From Pontixanthobacter aestiaquae (GTDB lineage Bacteria > Pseudomonadota > Alphaproteobacteria > Sphingomonadales > Sphingomonadaceae), in assembly GCF_009827455.1 (NCBI RefSeq), contig NZ_WTYZ01000001.1, positions 1,869,001-1,933,000 of the forward strand: DNA of 64,000 nucleotides, in the 5' to 3' direction. Below are positions 1 to 8,075 of the stretch, one piece after another (the first letter of the stretch is position 1; each line of letters opens with the position of its first letter). Below the pieces are notes generated by a model, which made no database searches, was not told the DNA's origin, and saw nothing but the letters and a program-made list of their open reading frames with translations. A program made the translations under genes and the position numbers.

Positions 1-1
1 C

Positions 2-1426
2 CAGGAAGGACTGGGTGTCGATGCTGTCAATGTCAAAACCCTGAAACGCAGACGCGCGGAAAAACCGCGCAATGTCGCAGCACGGTACATAGCTGATGAC
101 AGTGGGCGTGTTAGACTGATGGCTGTGAGAACGTTCAAAGACGGTTATCTCAGGGGCGACACAACGTATCTTTATCGAGACGCAGGCAAAGACGATTGGA
201 ACCCGTTTGAAATCGCCGAGGATATGGTCCCTGTGGCGGTCGATAGCAGAACCAATAGGGCCTTTGCGTTCGGCACCAAAGATGGTTTCGCATCACTCTA
301 TTCCATCTCGCTAGATGGCAACGAGACAATCGATCTACTGGTTCATCGCGATAATGCCGATGTGGACAGCCTGCTGCGTATCGGGCGGAAAAACCGGGTT
401 GTTGGGGCAAGCTATGCGACTGATCGAAGGCAGATCGCTTTCTTCGATGAAGAATTGAAGGGTTTGGCTGCTTCTTTACAAAAAGCCTTGCCAGGAAACC
501 CTTTGATTGAGTTCGTCGATTCCAGCGAAGATGAGTCCAAGCTGCTCATTATCGCTTCGCGCGATGTTGATCCGGGCATGGTGTATCTATTCGACAAGAA
601 CACGAAACGTCTGGAAGAGCTCTTGCCGCTGCGTAATGGTATGGCGGATATAGAAATGGGTACGATGCGGACCGTGTCATACCCCGCTGCCGATGGCACG
701 GAAATTCCTGCCTATTTGACATTGCCGCCGCGCTCGGACGGCCGCGATCTTCCCGCTTTGGTGATGCCACATGGAGGCCCATCTGCGAGAGATGAATGGG
801 GCTTCGATTGGCTCGCGCAGTACTTTGCCCGTCAAGGATACGCGGTACTACAACCGAATTATCGCGGGTCGGCGGGATATGGCAGCGATTGGTATATGAG
901 AAACGGTTTCCAGTCTTGGCGGATAGCTGTCGGAGATGTTGCGGACGCCGGGCGCTGGCTTGTAAATCAGAATATCGCAGATGCTGACAAGCTTGCAATA
1001 GTTGGCTGGTCGTATGGCGGATATGCCGCTTTACAGTCTGATGTGGTTGCGCCCGGCTTGTTCAAAGCCGTTGTGGCGATTGCCCCTGTGACTGATCTCG
1101 GAATGTTGAAATCGGAGGCTGAGGGCTTTACTAATTTTCGTCTTGTCGAAAAATTTGTAGGTTCTGGTCCTCATGTCTCGGCCGGCTCCCCTGCGAGGAA
1201 TGCGGACTCCATTGTGTCACCCGTACTGCTTTTTCACGGCGAATATGACGAGAATGTCTCGGTCAATCACAGTCGATTGATGGTTGACGCTTTGAAAGAC
1301 GTGGGCAAGTCTGCGAACTATGTAGAATATAAGGGTTTGGACCATTATTTGGATGATAGTGAAACGCGTCGCTCTATGTTGAAGACAACGACAACATTTC
1401 TCACCGAACATCTCGGCGAAGATTAG
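2..1426 (+). CDS. S9 family serine peptidase (prolyl oligopeptidase type), 5' partial
   Basis: The frame is open to the left edge, so the N-terminus (probably a signal peptide and most of a beta-propeller) lies outside; 474 codons are visible. An ATG at 119 is internal, because the residues before it run on in the same propeller-like sequence. The last 270 or so residues are an alpha/beta-hydrolase domain: MPHGGPSARDEWGF, then GWSYGGYAAL with the nucleophilic serine (codon near 1009), HGEYDENVSV with the acidic residue (near 1248), and GLDHYLDD with the histidine (near 1339). Members cleave peptides or dipeptides, usually in the periplasm. It is followed directly by a strong hairpin. Family assignment is firm; the substrate is unknown. 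Confidence 0.93.
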   Translation, partial: QEGLGVDAVNVKTLKRRRAEKPRNVAARYIADDSGRVRLMAVRTFKDGYLRGDTTYLYRDAGKDDWNPFEIAEDMVPVAVDSRTNRAFAFGTKDGFASLYSISLDGNETIDLLVHRDNADVDSLLRIGRKNRVVGASYATDRRQIAFFDEELKGLAASLQKALPGNPLIEFVDSSEDESKLLIIASRDVDPGMVYLFDKNTKRLEELLPLRNGMADIEMGTMRTVSYPAADGTEIPAYLTLPPRSDGRDLPALVMPHGGPSARDEWGFDWLAQYFARQGYAVLQPNYRGSAGYGSDWYMRNGFQSWRIAVGDVADAGRWLVNQNIADADKLAIVGWSYGGYAALQSDVVAPGLFKAVVAIAPVTDLGMLKSEAEGFTNFRLVEKFVGSGPHVSAGSPARNADSIVSPVLLFHGEYDENVSVNHSRLMVDALKDVGKSANYVEYKGLDHYLDDSETRRSMLKTTTTFLTEHLGED

Positions 1427-1440
1427 CACGTATATACGAG

Positions 1441-1468
1441 AAAGGGCGGCCACGCGGAGCCGCCCTTT
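1441..1468. terminator. Rho-independent terminator after the S9 peptidase gene
   Basis: A perfect 10-bp stem, AAAGGGCGGC paired with GCCGCCCTTT around an 8-nt loop, works on both strands. It closely resembles the hairpin after intact rpsD at 2450-2475 and lies at the same distance from the rpsD-like fragment, so it looks like part of the same duplicated block. Confidence 0.8.
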
Positions 1469-1487
1469 CAGCTTCAGTGTTGCGAAA

Positions 1488-1680
1488 CTAGCGCGAATAG
1501 AATTCGACAAGCATGTTCGATTCCATCGTTACCGGGTAAAGAACTTGGTTCAAAGTCGGTACGCGGTTGTAAGTGACTTTTTCGTTACCGCCCGGGACGG
1601 CATAGTCTGGAATATTGCGCTCTTGCGGCCCCGCGCTTCGATGACCAATGCTATTTCCTTGGTCTCGTCGATTACGTTGA
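1488..1680 (-). pseudogene. Decayed copy of the 3' end of rpsD (ribosomal protein S4 fragment)
   Basis: Read on the minus strand, the last 45 codons give NIPDYAVPGG...KVTYNRVP...VTMESNMLVEFYSR and a stop. This is a diverged version of the S4 C-terminus encoded at 2498-2640 (DYVAPDGND...VEFYSR). Nucleotide similarity is roughly 80% over about 175 bases. A one-base deletion near 1627-1632 shifts the frame: the upstream part KEIALVIEA, matching KEMALVIEA of S4, is in another frame. Nothing similar to the N-terminal two thirds of S4 is present. With the neighbouring terminator it is a partial duplication of the rpsD 3' end that no longer encodes a complete protein. Confidence 0.85.
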
Positions 1681-1771
1681 TGCAAGCAATGCGCGATGCG
1701 ATCAGCGAGGGACGCTTTGCGGCCTTCGCAGCCGATTTCCGGCGGGACTATCGCGCCTGATCGAGCACAGG

Positions 1772-2404
1772 CTAACTCGCCGGTTTGAGAAACGCTTTGA
1801 TCTGAAAACGTTTTTTCGCAGTGTTCATTCGCTTGATAGACCCCGCCATGCGTCGAATGTCCAATTCCCACTTCGGTAGGTTCTTCTCCGCACCCCCTTT
1901 GTTGGTCGGTCCGCATGCGAGAAATCTGACGGGTTTGAAACCGCAAAAACCAAGTACCTGTTTCTTCCAACGCTTGACCAGCGGATTGCCGTAAATCAGC
2001 CGAAGGAAGATTGGCGGCGTGTCCATTGTGGCAATCACATCGGCTGATCGGCCTTCCATGAGCTTGTCCCACCACGGATCGTCATCGTGATAGGCAAAAG
2101 CAAAGCCCGGCAGGAGAACGCGGTCGAGCAATCCCTTCAGCTCTGCCGGCTCGCTTCCCCACCACATCGGAAAGGCGACGACGAGGTGGTCGCAGTTATC
2201 GAGCGCCTCGGCAACCTGCATTATATCCGGCTCCCATTCGGTGCGCTTGGCATAGCCGTGCCTCAAGATTGGCTCGAAGGCGAGATCGCGCACCGCAATG
2301 CGTGTGACCTCTGCATCGCTCGGCAACGCCCGTTCATAAGTGTCGAGCAAATGAGTGCCGAGGCGACCATTATCAGGGTGACCATCGAGCAGAAGGACGT
2401 CCAT
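1772..2404 (-). CDS. NAD(P)H-dependent oxidoreductase, flavodoxin-like fold (KefF/NQO type)
   Basis: A 210-residue cytosolic protein starting MDVLLLDGHPD, the usual first strand and FMN phosphate loop of this flavodoxin-fold family. AFPMWWGSEPAELKGLLDRV is the second hallmark segment (FPxWWGxxPAxLKG) and GFAFAY follows it. Such enzymes transfer two electrons from NAD(P)H to quinones or other electrophiles. The ATG at 2404 has an AGGAG ribosome site 7 nt upstream. It sits on the same strand as rpsD, between intact rpsD and the rpsD fragment, so it may have entered with, or been trapped by, that duplication. The natural substrate is not evident. Confidence 0.88.
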   Translation of the reverse strand: MDVLLLDGHPDNGRLGTHLLDTYERALPSDAEVTRIAVRDLAFEPILRHGYAKRTEWEPDIMQVAEALDNCDHLVVAFPMWWGSEPAELKGLLDRVLLPGFAFAYHDDDPWWDKLMEGRSADVIATMDTPPIFLRLIYGNPLVKRWKKQVLGFCGFKPVRFLACGPTNKGGAEKNLPKWELDIRRMAGSIKRMNTAKKRFQIKAFLKPAS

Positions 2405-2449
2405 TAAGTTCTCCTTTGCAACCCACCTAACGTATGCGCCACAAAAGAA

Positions 2450-2475
2450 AAGGGCGGCCCCGCAGGACCGCCCTT
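2450..2475 (-). terminator. Rho-independent terminator of rpsD
   Basis: The stem AAGGGCGG/CCGCCCTT is followed on the minus strand by a T-rich run (TTTTCTTTT). It lies 22 nt after the rpsD stop codon. Confidence 0.85.
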
Positions 2476-2497
2476 CGAATTTCGGAGTTTCGAAAAC

Positions 2498-3112
2498 TTA
2501 GCGCGAATAGAATTCGACAACCAGGTTCGGTTCCATCGTTACCGGGTAAGGAACTTCGTCGAGGCTCGGTACGCGGTTGTAAGTCACTTTGTCGTTGCCG
2601 TCCGGCGCAACATAGTCAGGAATGTCACGCTCTGGCAGACTTTGCGCTTCGATGACCAGTGCCATTTCCTTGGCCTTGTCACCGAGGCTGATGACATCGC
2701 CGACGTCGCAGCGACGGCTTGCAACGTTGCACTTTACGCCATTGACGCGGATGTGACCGTGCGAAACGATTTGGCGCGCTGCGAAGATCGTTGGCGCGAA
2801 TTTCGCGCGGTATACGATCATGTCCAGACGGCGCTCGAGCAGGCCGATCAGGTTCTGGCCGGTATCGCCCTTCATCGCAGCCGCTTCTTTATACGTGCGG
2901 CGGAACTGCTTCTCGGTCACATCGCCGTAATAGCCTTTGAGCTTCTGCTTGGCGCGCAGTTGCAGACCAAAGTCGCTGACTTTGCTCTTGCGGCGCTGAC
3001 CGTGCTGGCCGGGGCCATAGGAACGCTTGTTTACGGGGCTGTTGGGACGACCCCAGATGTTTTCGCCCATCCGGCGGTCAAGTTTATGCTTCGAGGCTTT
3101 ACGCTTCGACAT
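2498..3112 (-). CDS. rpsD: 30S ribosomal protein S4
   Basis: A 204-residue primary 16S rRNA-binding protein that nucleates small-subunit assembly. The chosen start gives [20 protein letters not shown], the conserved alphaproteobacterial N-terminus; GGAG lies about 8 nt before this ATG at 3112, and the 13 codons upstream are not conserved. [15 protein letters not shown] follows near residue 37. The S4 RNA-binding domain ([16 protein letters not shown]... through [10 protein letters not shown]) occupies the middle, and the tail ends NLVVEFYSR. It is monocistronic with its own terminator. A diverged copy of its 3' end lies about 1 kb away at 1488-1680. Confidence 0.98.
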   Translation of the reverse strand: MSKRKASKHKLDRRMGENIWGRPNSPVNKRSYGPGQHGQRRKSKVSDFGLQLRAKQKLKGYYGDVTEKQFRRTYKEAAAMKGDTGQNLIGLLERRLDMIVYRAKFAPTIFAARQIVSHGHIRVNGVKCNVASRRCDVGDVISLGDKAKEMALVIEAQSLPERDIPDYVAPDGNDKVTYNRVPSLDEVPYPVTMEPNLVVEFYSR

Positions 3113-3360
3113 GAGGCTTCTCCAATTTACAATCACCGCCTCTCCAACCATTGGAGCGCTGGCGCTTTAACCCGGTATCGCTCCACTGAACCGACTTGTT
3201 CAGTGCGGTTGCCGCTTCACCGGGATGCGGAACCAAATTGCGAAGGCGCGCGATTAGCAGAATTGTGCCCCTCGTCAAGCGGTATTGGGCGTCGACTATG
3301 TTCAGCGTCACCTCTTTCCGCACTCGACAAATCTGCAAAGTCAGGGCAGTGGGCCGTGGC

Positions 3361-3672
3361 ATGAGCGAGCCTGTAAAAACTCCCGAAGATTGCACCACGA
3401 TGTTGGACGTTCGCGCCGGTGTAGACGAGACTGACCGGCAGTTGATGAAACTACTCGAAACCCGCTTCGGCTATATGCGCGCCGCAGCGCGTATCAAACC
3501 GGAACGCGGCGCGGTGCGCGACGAAGAACGCAAGGCATCGGTTATCGATGCTGTCGAGCAAGCCGCTGTAAAGGCTGGACTTCCAGCGAATGCAATCGGT
3601 AAGATCTGGAACGATCTTGTCGAAACATCGATTGCATATGAACTGGTCGAGTGGGACCGCCTGCGAGATTAA
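3361..3672 (+). CDS. Chorismate mutase (AroQ class, monofunctional)
   Basis: A 103-residue all-helical protein of the AroQ fold: VRAGVDETDRQLMKLLETRF (helix 1 with the substrate-binding arginine), AAARIKPERGAVRDEERKAS (second conserved Arg/Lys segment) and IGKIWNDLVETSIAYELVEW. It would convert chorismate to prephenate for phenylalanine and tyrosine synthesis, or act as a related pericyclic lyase; the sequence alone does not fully exclude an isochorismate-pyruvate lyase role. I chose ATG 3361 (MSEPVKTPEDC) because the frame upstream has no family similarity. It is divergent from rpsD and stands alone. Confidence 0.85.
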   Translation: MSEPVKTPEDCTTMLDVRAGVDETDRQLMKLLETRFGYMRAAARIKPERGAVRDEERKASVIDAVEQAAVKAGLPANAIGKIWNDLVETSIAYELVEWDRLRD

Positions 3673-3698
3673 TTGCCGCGATTGAATTCAAGCCACTG

Positions 3699-3899
3699 TT
3701 AGCGCGTGAGGCATTTCCGAGTTGTTCGGCGGCTACCTATATCCGAAATACGCTTGCAGATCTTTTTCGCTTCTTTCTTGTCTTCTTTCTTTTCTTCCTT
3801 CTGCTCGACATACTCCGCAGAAGATTCTGGATCGCCTGCGATGGCAGCACCGGACGCGAAGGCGGCAAAAATAATCAAAGCGTTAGCGGCAATGCGCAT
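3699..3899 (-). CDS. Small secreted protein with paired-cysteine motif
   Basis: A 66-residue protein. Residues 1-21 form a signal peptide (MRIAANALIIFAAFASGAAIA, cleavage expected after AIA). A Lys/Glu-rich charged stretch follows, then a terminal motif CKRISDIGSRRTTRKC with two cysteines about 15 residues apart, which could form a periplasmic disulfide. GAGG precedes the ATG by a few bases. The next gene on the same strand (4237-4578) carries a similar motif, so the two are probably paralogues. Function unknown. Confidence 0.7.
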   Translation of the reverse strand: MRIAANALIIFAAFASGAAIAGDPESSAEYVEQKEEKKEDKKEAKKICKRISDIGSRRTTRKCLTR

Positions 3900-4236
3900 G
3901 GGAACCTCGTAAAATATAGAAATCGGGGGATCTTTCTTGTATTGCTAGCGAATAACAAACAGTTGCAACAATGTCGACTCACATGTGCTTTGGTCACTTG
4001 GTATGAATGCAAAGCCTGCTGGTTACAAAGCCGCGGACAAAGATATGAGATTAATGGCCAACAGTCATTTCTTGCACTGTTCTAATTGACCTTGGCTGTT
4101 CGATACTACTTTATCCCAACGCGTAGAAAGCGAGATGGCCAAATTGGAATTTGGTTGTTTGCGACACCAAGTCCGCGAAAAACACATACTTATCCGATAT
4201 CCAAGTTTGATAGCCGTCGGGGCCACATAAAGAATG
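3900..4236. other. AT-rich intergenic region without recognisable gene
   Basis: These 337 bases are clearly AT-richer than their surroundings and separate the two small secreted-protein genes. No open frame with a ribosome site or coding character is visible on either strand. It probably holds the promoter of the 3699-3899 gene. I see no convincing hairpin terminator. Confidence 0.5.
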
Positions 4237-4578
4237 CTAGCCGTTTGGATCTGCACCATAAATTGTACCAGTTTCAGAGGCATTGCCACCGTTCCTGCGT
4301 CCGTTTTCGATAGCTTCCTGCTGCTCCTTCTCAATCTCAGCCCAACGTGCTTTTGTACGGCAAATACGATCGGGAACACGAGAGTTGAGCTGATAGATGT
4401 ACCGGCATTTAACCTTATTCATATCCTCAGTTTCCACTTCGCTTTTCACTTCTGTGGTCTCTGTGACTTCGGCGCTTGTGTCCGGCTGTCCTGTGGTCGT
4501 CGCAGTATCTACATCGGCCCCGCCAGCTTGTTGCAAGCTCAGCGCAAGAGCGAGTGTAGCCATAAATTGAAACGCCAT
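4237..4578 (-). CDS. Secreted protein with paired-cysteine motif, paralogue of 3699-3899
   Basis: A 113-residue protein. The start at 4578 (MAFQFMATLALALSLQQAGG) is set by a near-perfect AGGAGG 8 nt upstream; an in-frame start 11 codons earlier lacks one. The signal peptide is followed by a Thr/Glu-rich low-complexity linker (about residues 25-55). Then comes KCRYIYQLNSRVPDRICRTKARW, with two cysteines 15 residues apart and a basic patch, resembling the motif of the downstream gene. Secreted or periplasmic; function unknown. Confidence 0.72.
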   Translation of the reverse strand: MAFQFMATLALALSLQQAGGADVDTATTTGQPDTSAEVTETTEVKSEVETEDMNKVKCRYIYQLNSRVPDRICRTKARWAEIEKEQQEAIENGRRNGGNASETGTIYGADPNG

Positions 4579-4710
4579 GATATAACCTCCTAGGTCATGG
4601 AATAATCTCAAATTATAACGCTCACTCTGGCTTAGTGCAAACTGCTTCCGGATTTGTTCTTCGCACTTGTCGATATAGCTCGGTCAACCGCAGAGGGACA
4701 TGTTCCGACT

Positions 4711-5427
4711 CTAGCTTCGGTTTGATCGCGCGAGAGACGACAACACACCGCGCAGAGTCCGAACCTCAAGGTGATTCCACCGCGGGCGGGTCAACACGTT
4801 GCGCAGAGTGCGTTTTGTCGCCTCAGCGCGGGTTTCAGGCAGAAAATACCCTTTTGGCTCAAGCAGTTCTTCGAAATGTGTAATAAGACCGTCGAGGTCC
4901 TGTTGAGGCGCAGGCGGGAGCTCCTTGTCCAGAGTCGGCTGCACCAGCGCCTGCGATTTTGACCATTCATAGGCGCACAAGATCACCGCCTGTGCGAGAT
5001 TGAGCGAGCCGAACTCCGGATTGATCGGAACGGTCAGGATCGCGCTGGCCATTGCCACATCTTGCGTGTCGAGCCCCGAGGCTTCACGCCCGAACAGGAT
5101 GGCGCTGCGACCGGGGCGGGTGTGCATTTCGATGGCAGCTGCTTCGGGAGTGACCACAGGCTTTGCATCTTCTCGCTTACGGACCGTGGTCGCGTAAATA
5201 TGAGAGCAATCTGCCACTGCTTCTGCGGTTGTGCCGAATATCTTGGCTTGGTCCAGCACAATATCAGCGCCTGCAGCCGATGGGCCTGCGCTTGGATTGG
5301 GCCAACCATCGCGCGGTGCCACGATGCGCATTTCGGTCAGCCCGAAATTGAGCATTGCGCGGGCTGCTTTGCCAATATTCTCGCCCAGCTGCGGCCGGAC
5401 CAAGACAATGATCGGCTGATCAGCCAT
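4711..5427 (-). CDS. trmJ: tRNA (cytidine/uridine-32-2'-O)-methyltransferase, TrmJ family
   Basis: A 238-residue SPOUT-fold RNA methyltransferase. It begins [20 protein letters not shown] (the RPQxxxNIG substrate motif), then [30 protein letters not shown] and [20 protein letters not shown] form the knotted S-adenosylmethionine site. The family methylates the 2'-O of residue 32 in several tRNAs. The start at 5427 overlaps the end of nrdR by 8 nt, so the two are translationally coupled. A start 12 codons upstream would lie inside nrdR and is not conserved. Confidence 0.9.
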   Translation of the reverse strand: MADQPIIVLVRPQLGENIGKAARAMLNFGLTEMRIVAPRDGWPNPSAGPSAAGADIVLDQAKIFGTTAEAVADCSHIYATTVRKREDAKPVVTPEAAAIEMHTRPGRSAILFGREASGLDTQDVAMASAILTVPINPEFGSLNLAQAVILCAYEWSKSQALVQPTLDKELPPAPQQDLDGLITHFEELLEPKGYFLPETRAEATKRTLRNVLTRPRWNHLEVRTLRGVLSSLARSNRS

Positions 5428-5911
5428 TTCCCATGCCGCCGCTATCGCTGTCACCCTCGGCAACTTCCTGAACCGAGCTGGCGAATTCTTGGAAGTCGCG
5501 CGCCTCGCTGAAGTCGCGATAGACGCTGGCGAAGCGGATATAGGCGACGCTGTCGAGCTGGCGCAGGCCGTCCATCACCATTTCACCTATGCGTGACGAG
5601 GCCACTTCGCTTTCGCCTGCCGTTTCGACTTGGCGCTGTATACCGGAGACAAGCTGATCGATCTGTTCCTGCGACACATCACGTTTGCGGCAGGCAAGGG
5701 AAACGGATTGCTCCAGTTTCGAGCGGTCAAATGCTTCGCGTCGATCGCCCGACTTCACAATCGTGACCTCGCGCAGTTGCACGCGTTCGAATGTCGTAAA
5801 ACGCGCGCCGCAGCTGGAGCATTGCCGACGGCGACGGATTGAGGTGTTGTCCTCCGTCGGCCTGCTATCTTTTACCTGACTGTCTTCATGCGCGCAGAAC
5901 GGGCATCGCAT
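5420..5911 (-). CDS. nrdR: Transcriptional repressor NrdR of ribonucleotide reductase genes
   Basis: A 163-residue protein. The N-terminal zinc ribbon uses C3, C6, C31 and C34 (MRCPFC...[13 protein letters not shown]). An ATP-cone domain follows (about residues 49-139: [19 protein letters not shown], through [13 protein letters not shown]). NrdR senses the ATP/dATP balance and represses ribonucleotide reductase genes by binding tandem NrdR boxes. It lies directly downstream of a small membrane protein and glyA and upstream of trmJ. The C-terminal 20 residues are acidic and variable, as is common. Confidence 0.96.
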   Translation of the reverse strand: MRCPFCAHEDSQVKDSRPTEDNTSIRRRRQCSSCGARFTTFERVQLREVTIVKSGDRREAFDRSKLEQSVSLACRKRDVSQEQIDQLVSGIQRQVETAGESEVASSRIGEMVMDGLRQLDSVAYIRFASVYRDFSEARDFQEFASSVQEVAEGDSDSGGMGNG

Positions 5912-6121
5912 TTACTTGCGGATCCGGTTGTAAAACATCACACCCGCACCGGCGATGGCGCCGATAGCAATGCTGAGACCGGGCAGGACGAAACCCGCTG
6001 CTGCGCCAACCGCTGCGCCCGTCAGAACAGGTTTTGTGGATGGATGCTGCATGCCTTCCTTGGCCATGCCCGCGAATTCTTCTTTGGCGTCGTCGATCAG
6101 GTCGTTGTTCTTTTCGGTCAT
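5912..6121 (-). CDS. Small glycine-zipper membrane protein
   Basis: A 69-residue protein. The soluble acidic N-terminus (MTEKNNDLIDDAKEEFAG) is followed by a glycine/alanine-rich hydrophobic segment (TGAAVGAAAGFVLPGLSIAIGAIAG, about residues 34-60) of glycine-zipper type and a short basic tail (YNRIRK). It was probably written as a single operon member: its stop codon abuts the nrdR start with no gap, and glyA ends 13 nt upstream. Function unknown; an inner-membrane location is inferred. Confidence 0.7.
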   Translation of the reverse strand: MTEKNNDLIDDAKEEFAGMAKEGMQHPSTKPVLTGAAVGAAAGFVLPGLSIAIGAIAGAGVMFYNRIRK

Positions 6122-6133
6122 TGTAAATACCAG

Positions 6134-7447
6134 TTAGCTTCGGCCGGGGTAAACGGGAAAATCCGCGCATAGCTGTTCCACGCGGCCGCGAACAGACTCT
6201 TCCACTTGGGCATCGCCCTCGGGACCGTTTTTCGACAAACCGTCGACCACTTCCGCTATAAGCTTGCCAACGGTGCGGAATTCGGCGGGCCCGAAGCCGC
6301 GCGTGGTGCCTGCCGGCGTACCGAGACGAACGCCGCTTGTCACAAACGGACTGCGCGTGTCGAACGGGATTCCGTTTTTGTTGCAGGTAAGCCACGCGCG
6401 GTCGAGGCCCTTTTCGGCCGATTTGCCGGTCACGTCCTTGGCCGTCAGATCGACCAGCATCGAGTGGTTGTCGGTGCCGCCGGAAACGATGCGCAGACCG
6501 TTTTCTTCCAGACTGGCCGCAAGCGCGCGAGCGTTTTCGACAACGCTAGCAGCATAGGCTTTGAAATCGGGACGCAGCGCCTCGCGGAAAGCGACCGCTT
6601 TGGCCGCCACGATATGCATCAACGGGCCGCCCTGTAGGCCCGGGAAAACCGCCATGTTGAACGGCTTGGTGTATTGTTCGTTATTCCAAAGGATGACGCC
6701 CGAGCGAGGGCCGCGCAGGCTCTTATGCGTAGTCGTGGTAACGACATCGGCATGCGGGAACGGGGAAGGGTGCGCACCGCCAGCAACAAGACCCGAAATG
6801 TGGCTCATATCGACCATCAAATACGCGCCGACTTCATCCGCAACCTTGCGGAACGCCGCCCAGTCCCAAACGCGGGAATAGGCGGTTCCGCCCGCAATAA
6901 TCAGCTTTGGCTTATGCTCTTTCGCGGTCGCCATCACCTCATCCATATCAATGAGCTCGTCTTCTTTGCGCACACAATAAGCGACCGGATTGAACCATTT
7001 GCCCGACATATTGACCGGTGAACCATGCGTCAGGTGCCCGCCCGAGTTCAGGTCGAGACCCATGAAGGTGTCGCCCGGCTCCAGCAACGCAAGGAACACC
7101 GCCTGGTTCATTTGCGAGCCCGAATTCGGCTGAACATTGGCAAATTCGCAGCCGAACAATTCTTTCGCCCGATCGATCGCCAACGTTTCAACGACATCGG
7201 CATATTCGCAGCCGCCATAGTAACGTTTGCCCGGATAACCCTCGGCATATTTGTTGGTAAAGACCGAACCGGCAGCCTCGAGGACTGCTCTGCTGGCGAT
7301 GTTTTCGCTGGCGATCAGCTCGATCTTGTTGCGCTGGCGGCCCAGCTCATTGTCGATCGCTGCAGCAATATCGGGATCGGCCGCGGCCAGATCGTCCTGC
7401 CAGAAGCGGTTCATAATGTCGGTATCGTTTGCGGGTGCGGTGCTCAT
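6134..7447 (-). CDS. glyA: Serine hydroxymethyltransferase
   Basis: A 437-residue PLP enzyme that interconverts serine and glycine while charging tetrahydrofolate. Visible hallmarks are [35 protein letters not shown], and [14 protein letters not shown] near residue 240, whose lysine binds PLP. The start at 7447 ([20 protein letters not shown]) is preferred; upstream in-frame codons lie in the gap after rpiB and are not conserved. It follows rpiB by about 25 nt and precedes the small membrane protein, nrdR and trmJ, all co-directional and likely one operon. Confidence 0.97.
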   Translation of the reverse strand: MSTAPANDTDIMNRFWQDDLAAADPDIAAAIDNELGRQRNKIELIASENIASRAVLEAAGSVFTNKYAEGYPGKRYYGGCEYADVVETLAIDRAKELFGCEFANVQPNSGSQMNQAVFLALLEPGDTFMGLDLNSGGHLTHGSPVNMSGKWFNPVAYCVRKEDELIDMDEVMATAKEHKPKLIIAGGTAYSRVWDWAAFRKVADEVGAYLMVDMSHISGLVAGGAHPSPFPHADVVTTTTHKSLRGPRSGVILWNNEQYTKPFNMAVFPGLQGGPLMHIVAAKAVAFREALRPDFKAYAASVVENARALAASLEENGLRIVSGGTDNHSMLVDLTAKDVTGKSAEKGLDRAWLTCNKNGIPFDTRSPFVTSGVRLGTPAGTTRGFGPAEFRTVGKLIAEVVDGLSKNGPEGDAQVEESVRGRVEQLCADFPVYPGRS

Positions 7448-7472
7448 GGATAAGTCTCGGCAGCTTGATGGA

Positions 7473-7907
7473 TTATTGGGGAGTGGAGAGTTTATCGACG
7501 CGGCGGGCGTGACGGTCACCGCCAAATTCGGTGTTCAGAAATGCGGTGACGCAGGCTTTGGCCATTTCAACGCCTGTGAGCCGCGCGCCCATTGCGATGC
7601 AGTTGGCATCATTATGTTCGCGGGAGAGGGCGGCTGACAGCGGCTCGGACACCAGGGCGCAGCGGACGTCTTTGTTGCGATTGACCGCCATTGAAATACC
7701 AATGCCCGATCCGCACAATGCGATGCCGCGCTCAGCCGTTCCATCGGCCACGACCGCGGCCAATTTGTACCCATAGTCGGGATAATCGACGCTTTCGCCT
7801 GCGTCGGGGCCAAGATCGGCGACTTCATGCCCTTGCTCTATCAGCCAGTCGCGCAGCTCGGCTTTAAGGTCGGTTGCTGCATGGTCAGAAGCGATGGCTA
7901 GGCGCAT
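7473..7907 (-). CDS. rpiB: Ribose 5-phosphate isomerase B
   Basis: A 144-residue RpiB/LacAB-type isomerase that interconverts ribose 5-phosphate and ribulose 5-phosphate in the pentose phosphate pathway. [15 protein letters not shown] opens the Rossmann-like domain. The active-site cysteine is in [17 protein letters not shown], and [16 protein letters not shown] follows. The length is normal for the family. It is the first gene of the rpiB-glyA-nrdR-trmJ run. Confidence 0.95.
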   Translation of the reverse strand: MRLAIASDHAATDLKAELRDWLIEQGHEVADLGPDAGESVDYPDYGYKLAAVVADGTAERGIALCGSGIGISMAVNRNKDVRCALVSEPLSAALSREHNDANCIAMGARLTGVEMAKACVTAFLNTEFGGDRHARRVDKLSTPQ

Positions 7908-8075
7908 GGGATATCCTTCGGCGTCGAGGAATCGGTAAGGAGGCCGTCATATATGCAATTCCCCTTCGGCTGACCACCACAAACCGGCCACTGTCCACGA
8001 TGCTAACCGCGATAAACTTGACCGCCATATTGCGCAGCGTCACCATTCTGAGAAAGTCGGGAAGAGGGCAACTGC

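Noticed and set aside
1491..2075. A 195-codon minus-strand frame over the rpsD fragment
   Set aside because: Its C-terminal 45 codons are the rpsD relic, but the upstream part lies antisense and out of frame within the oxidoreductase gene. It is not a single gene.
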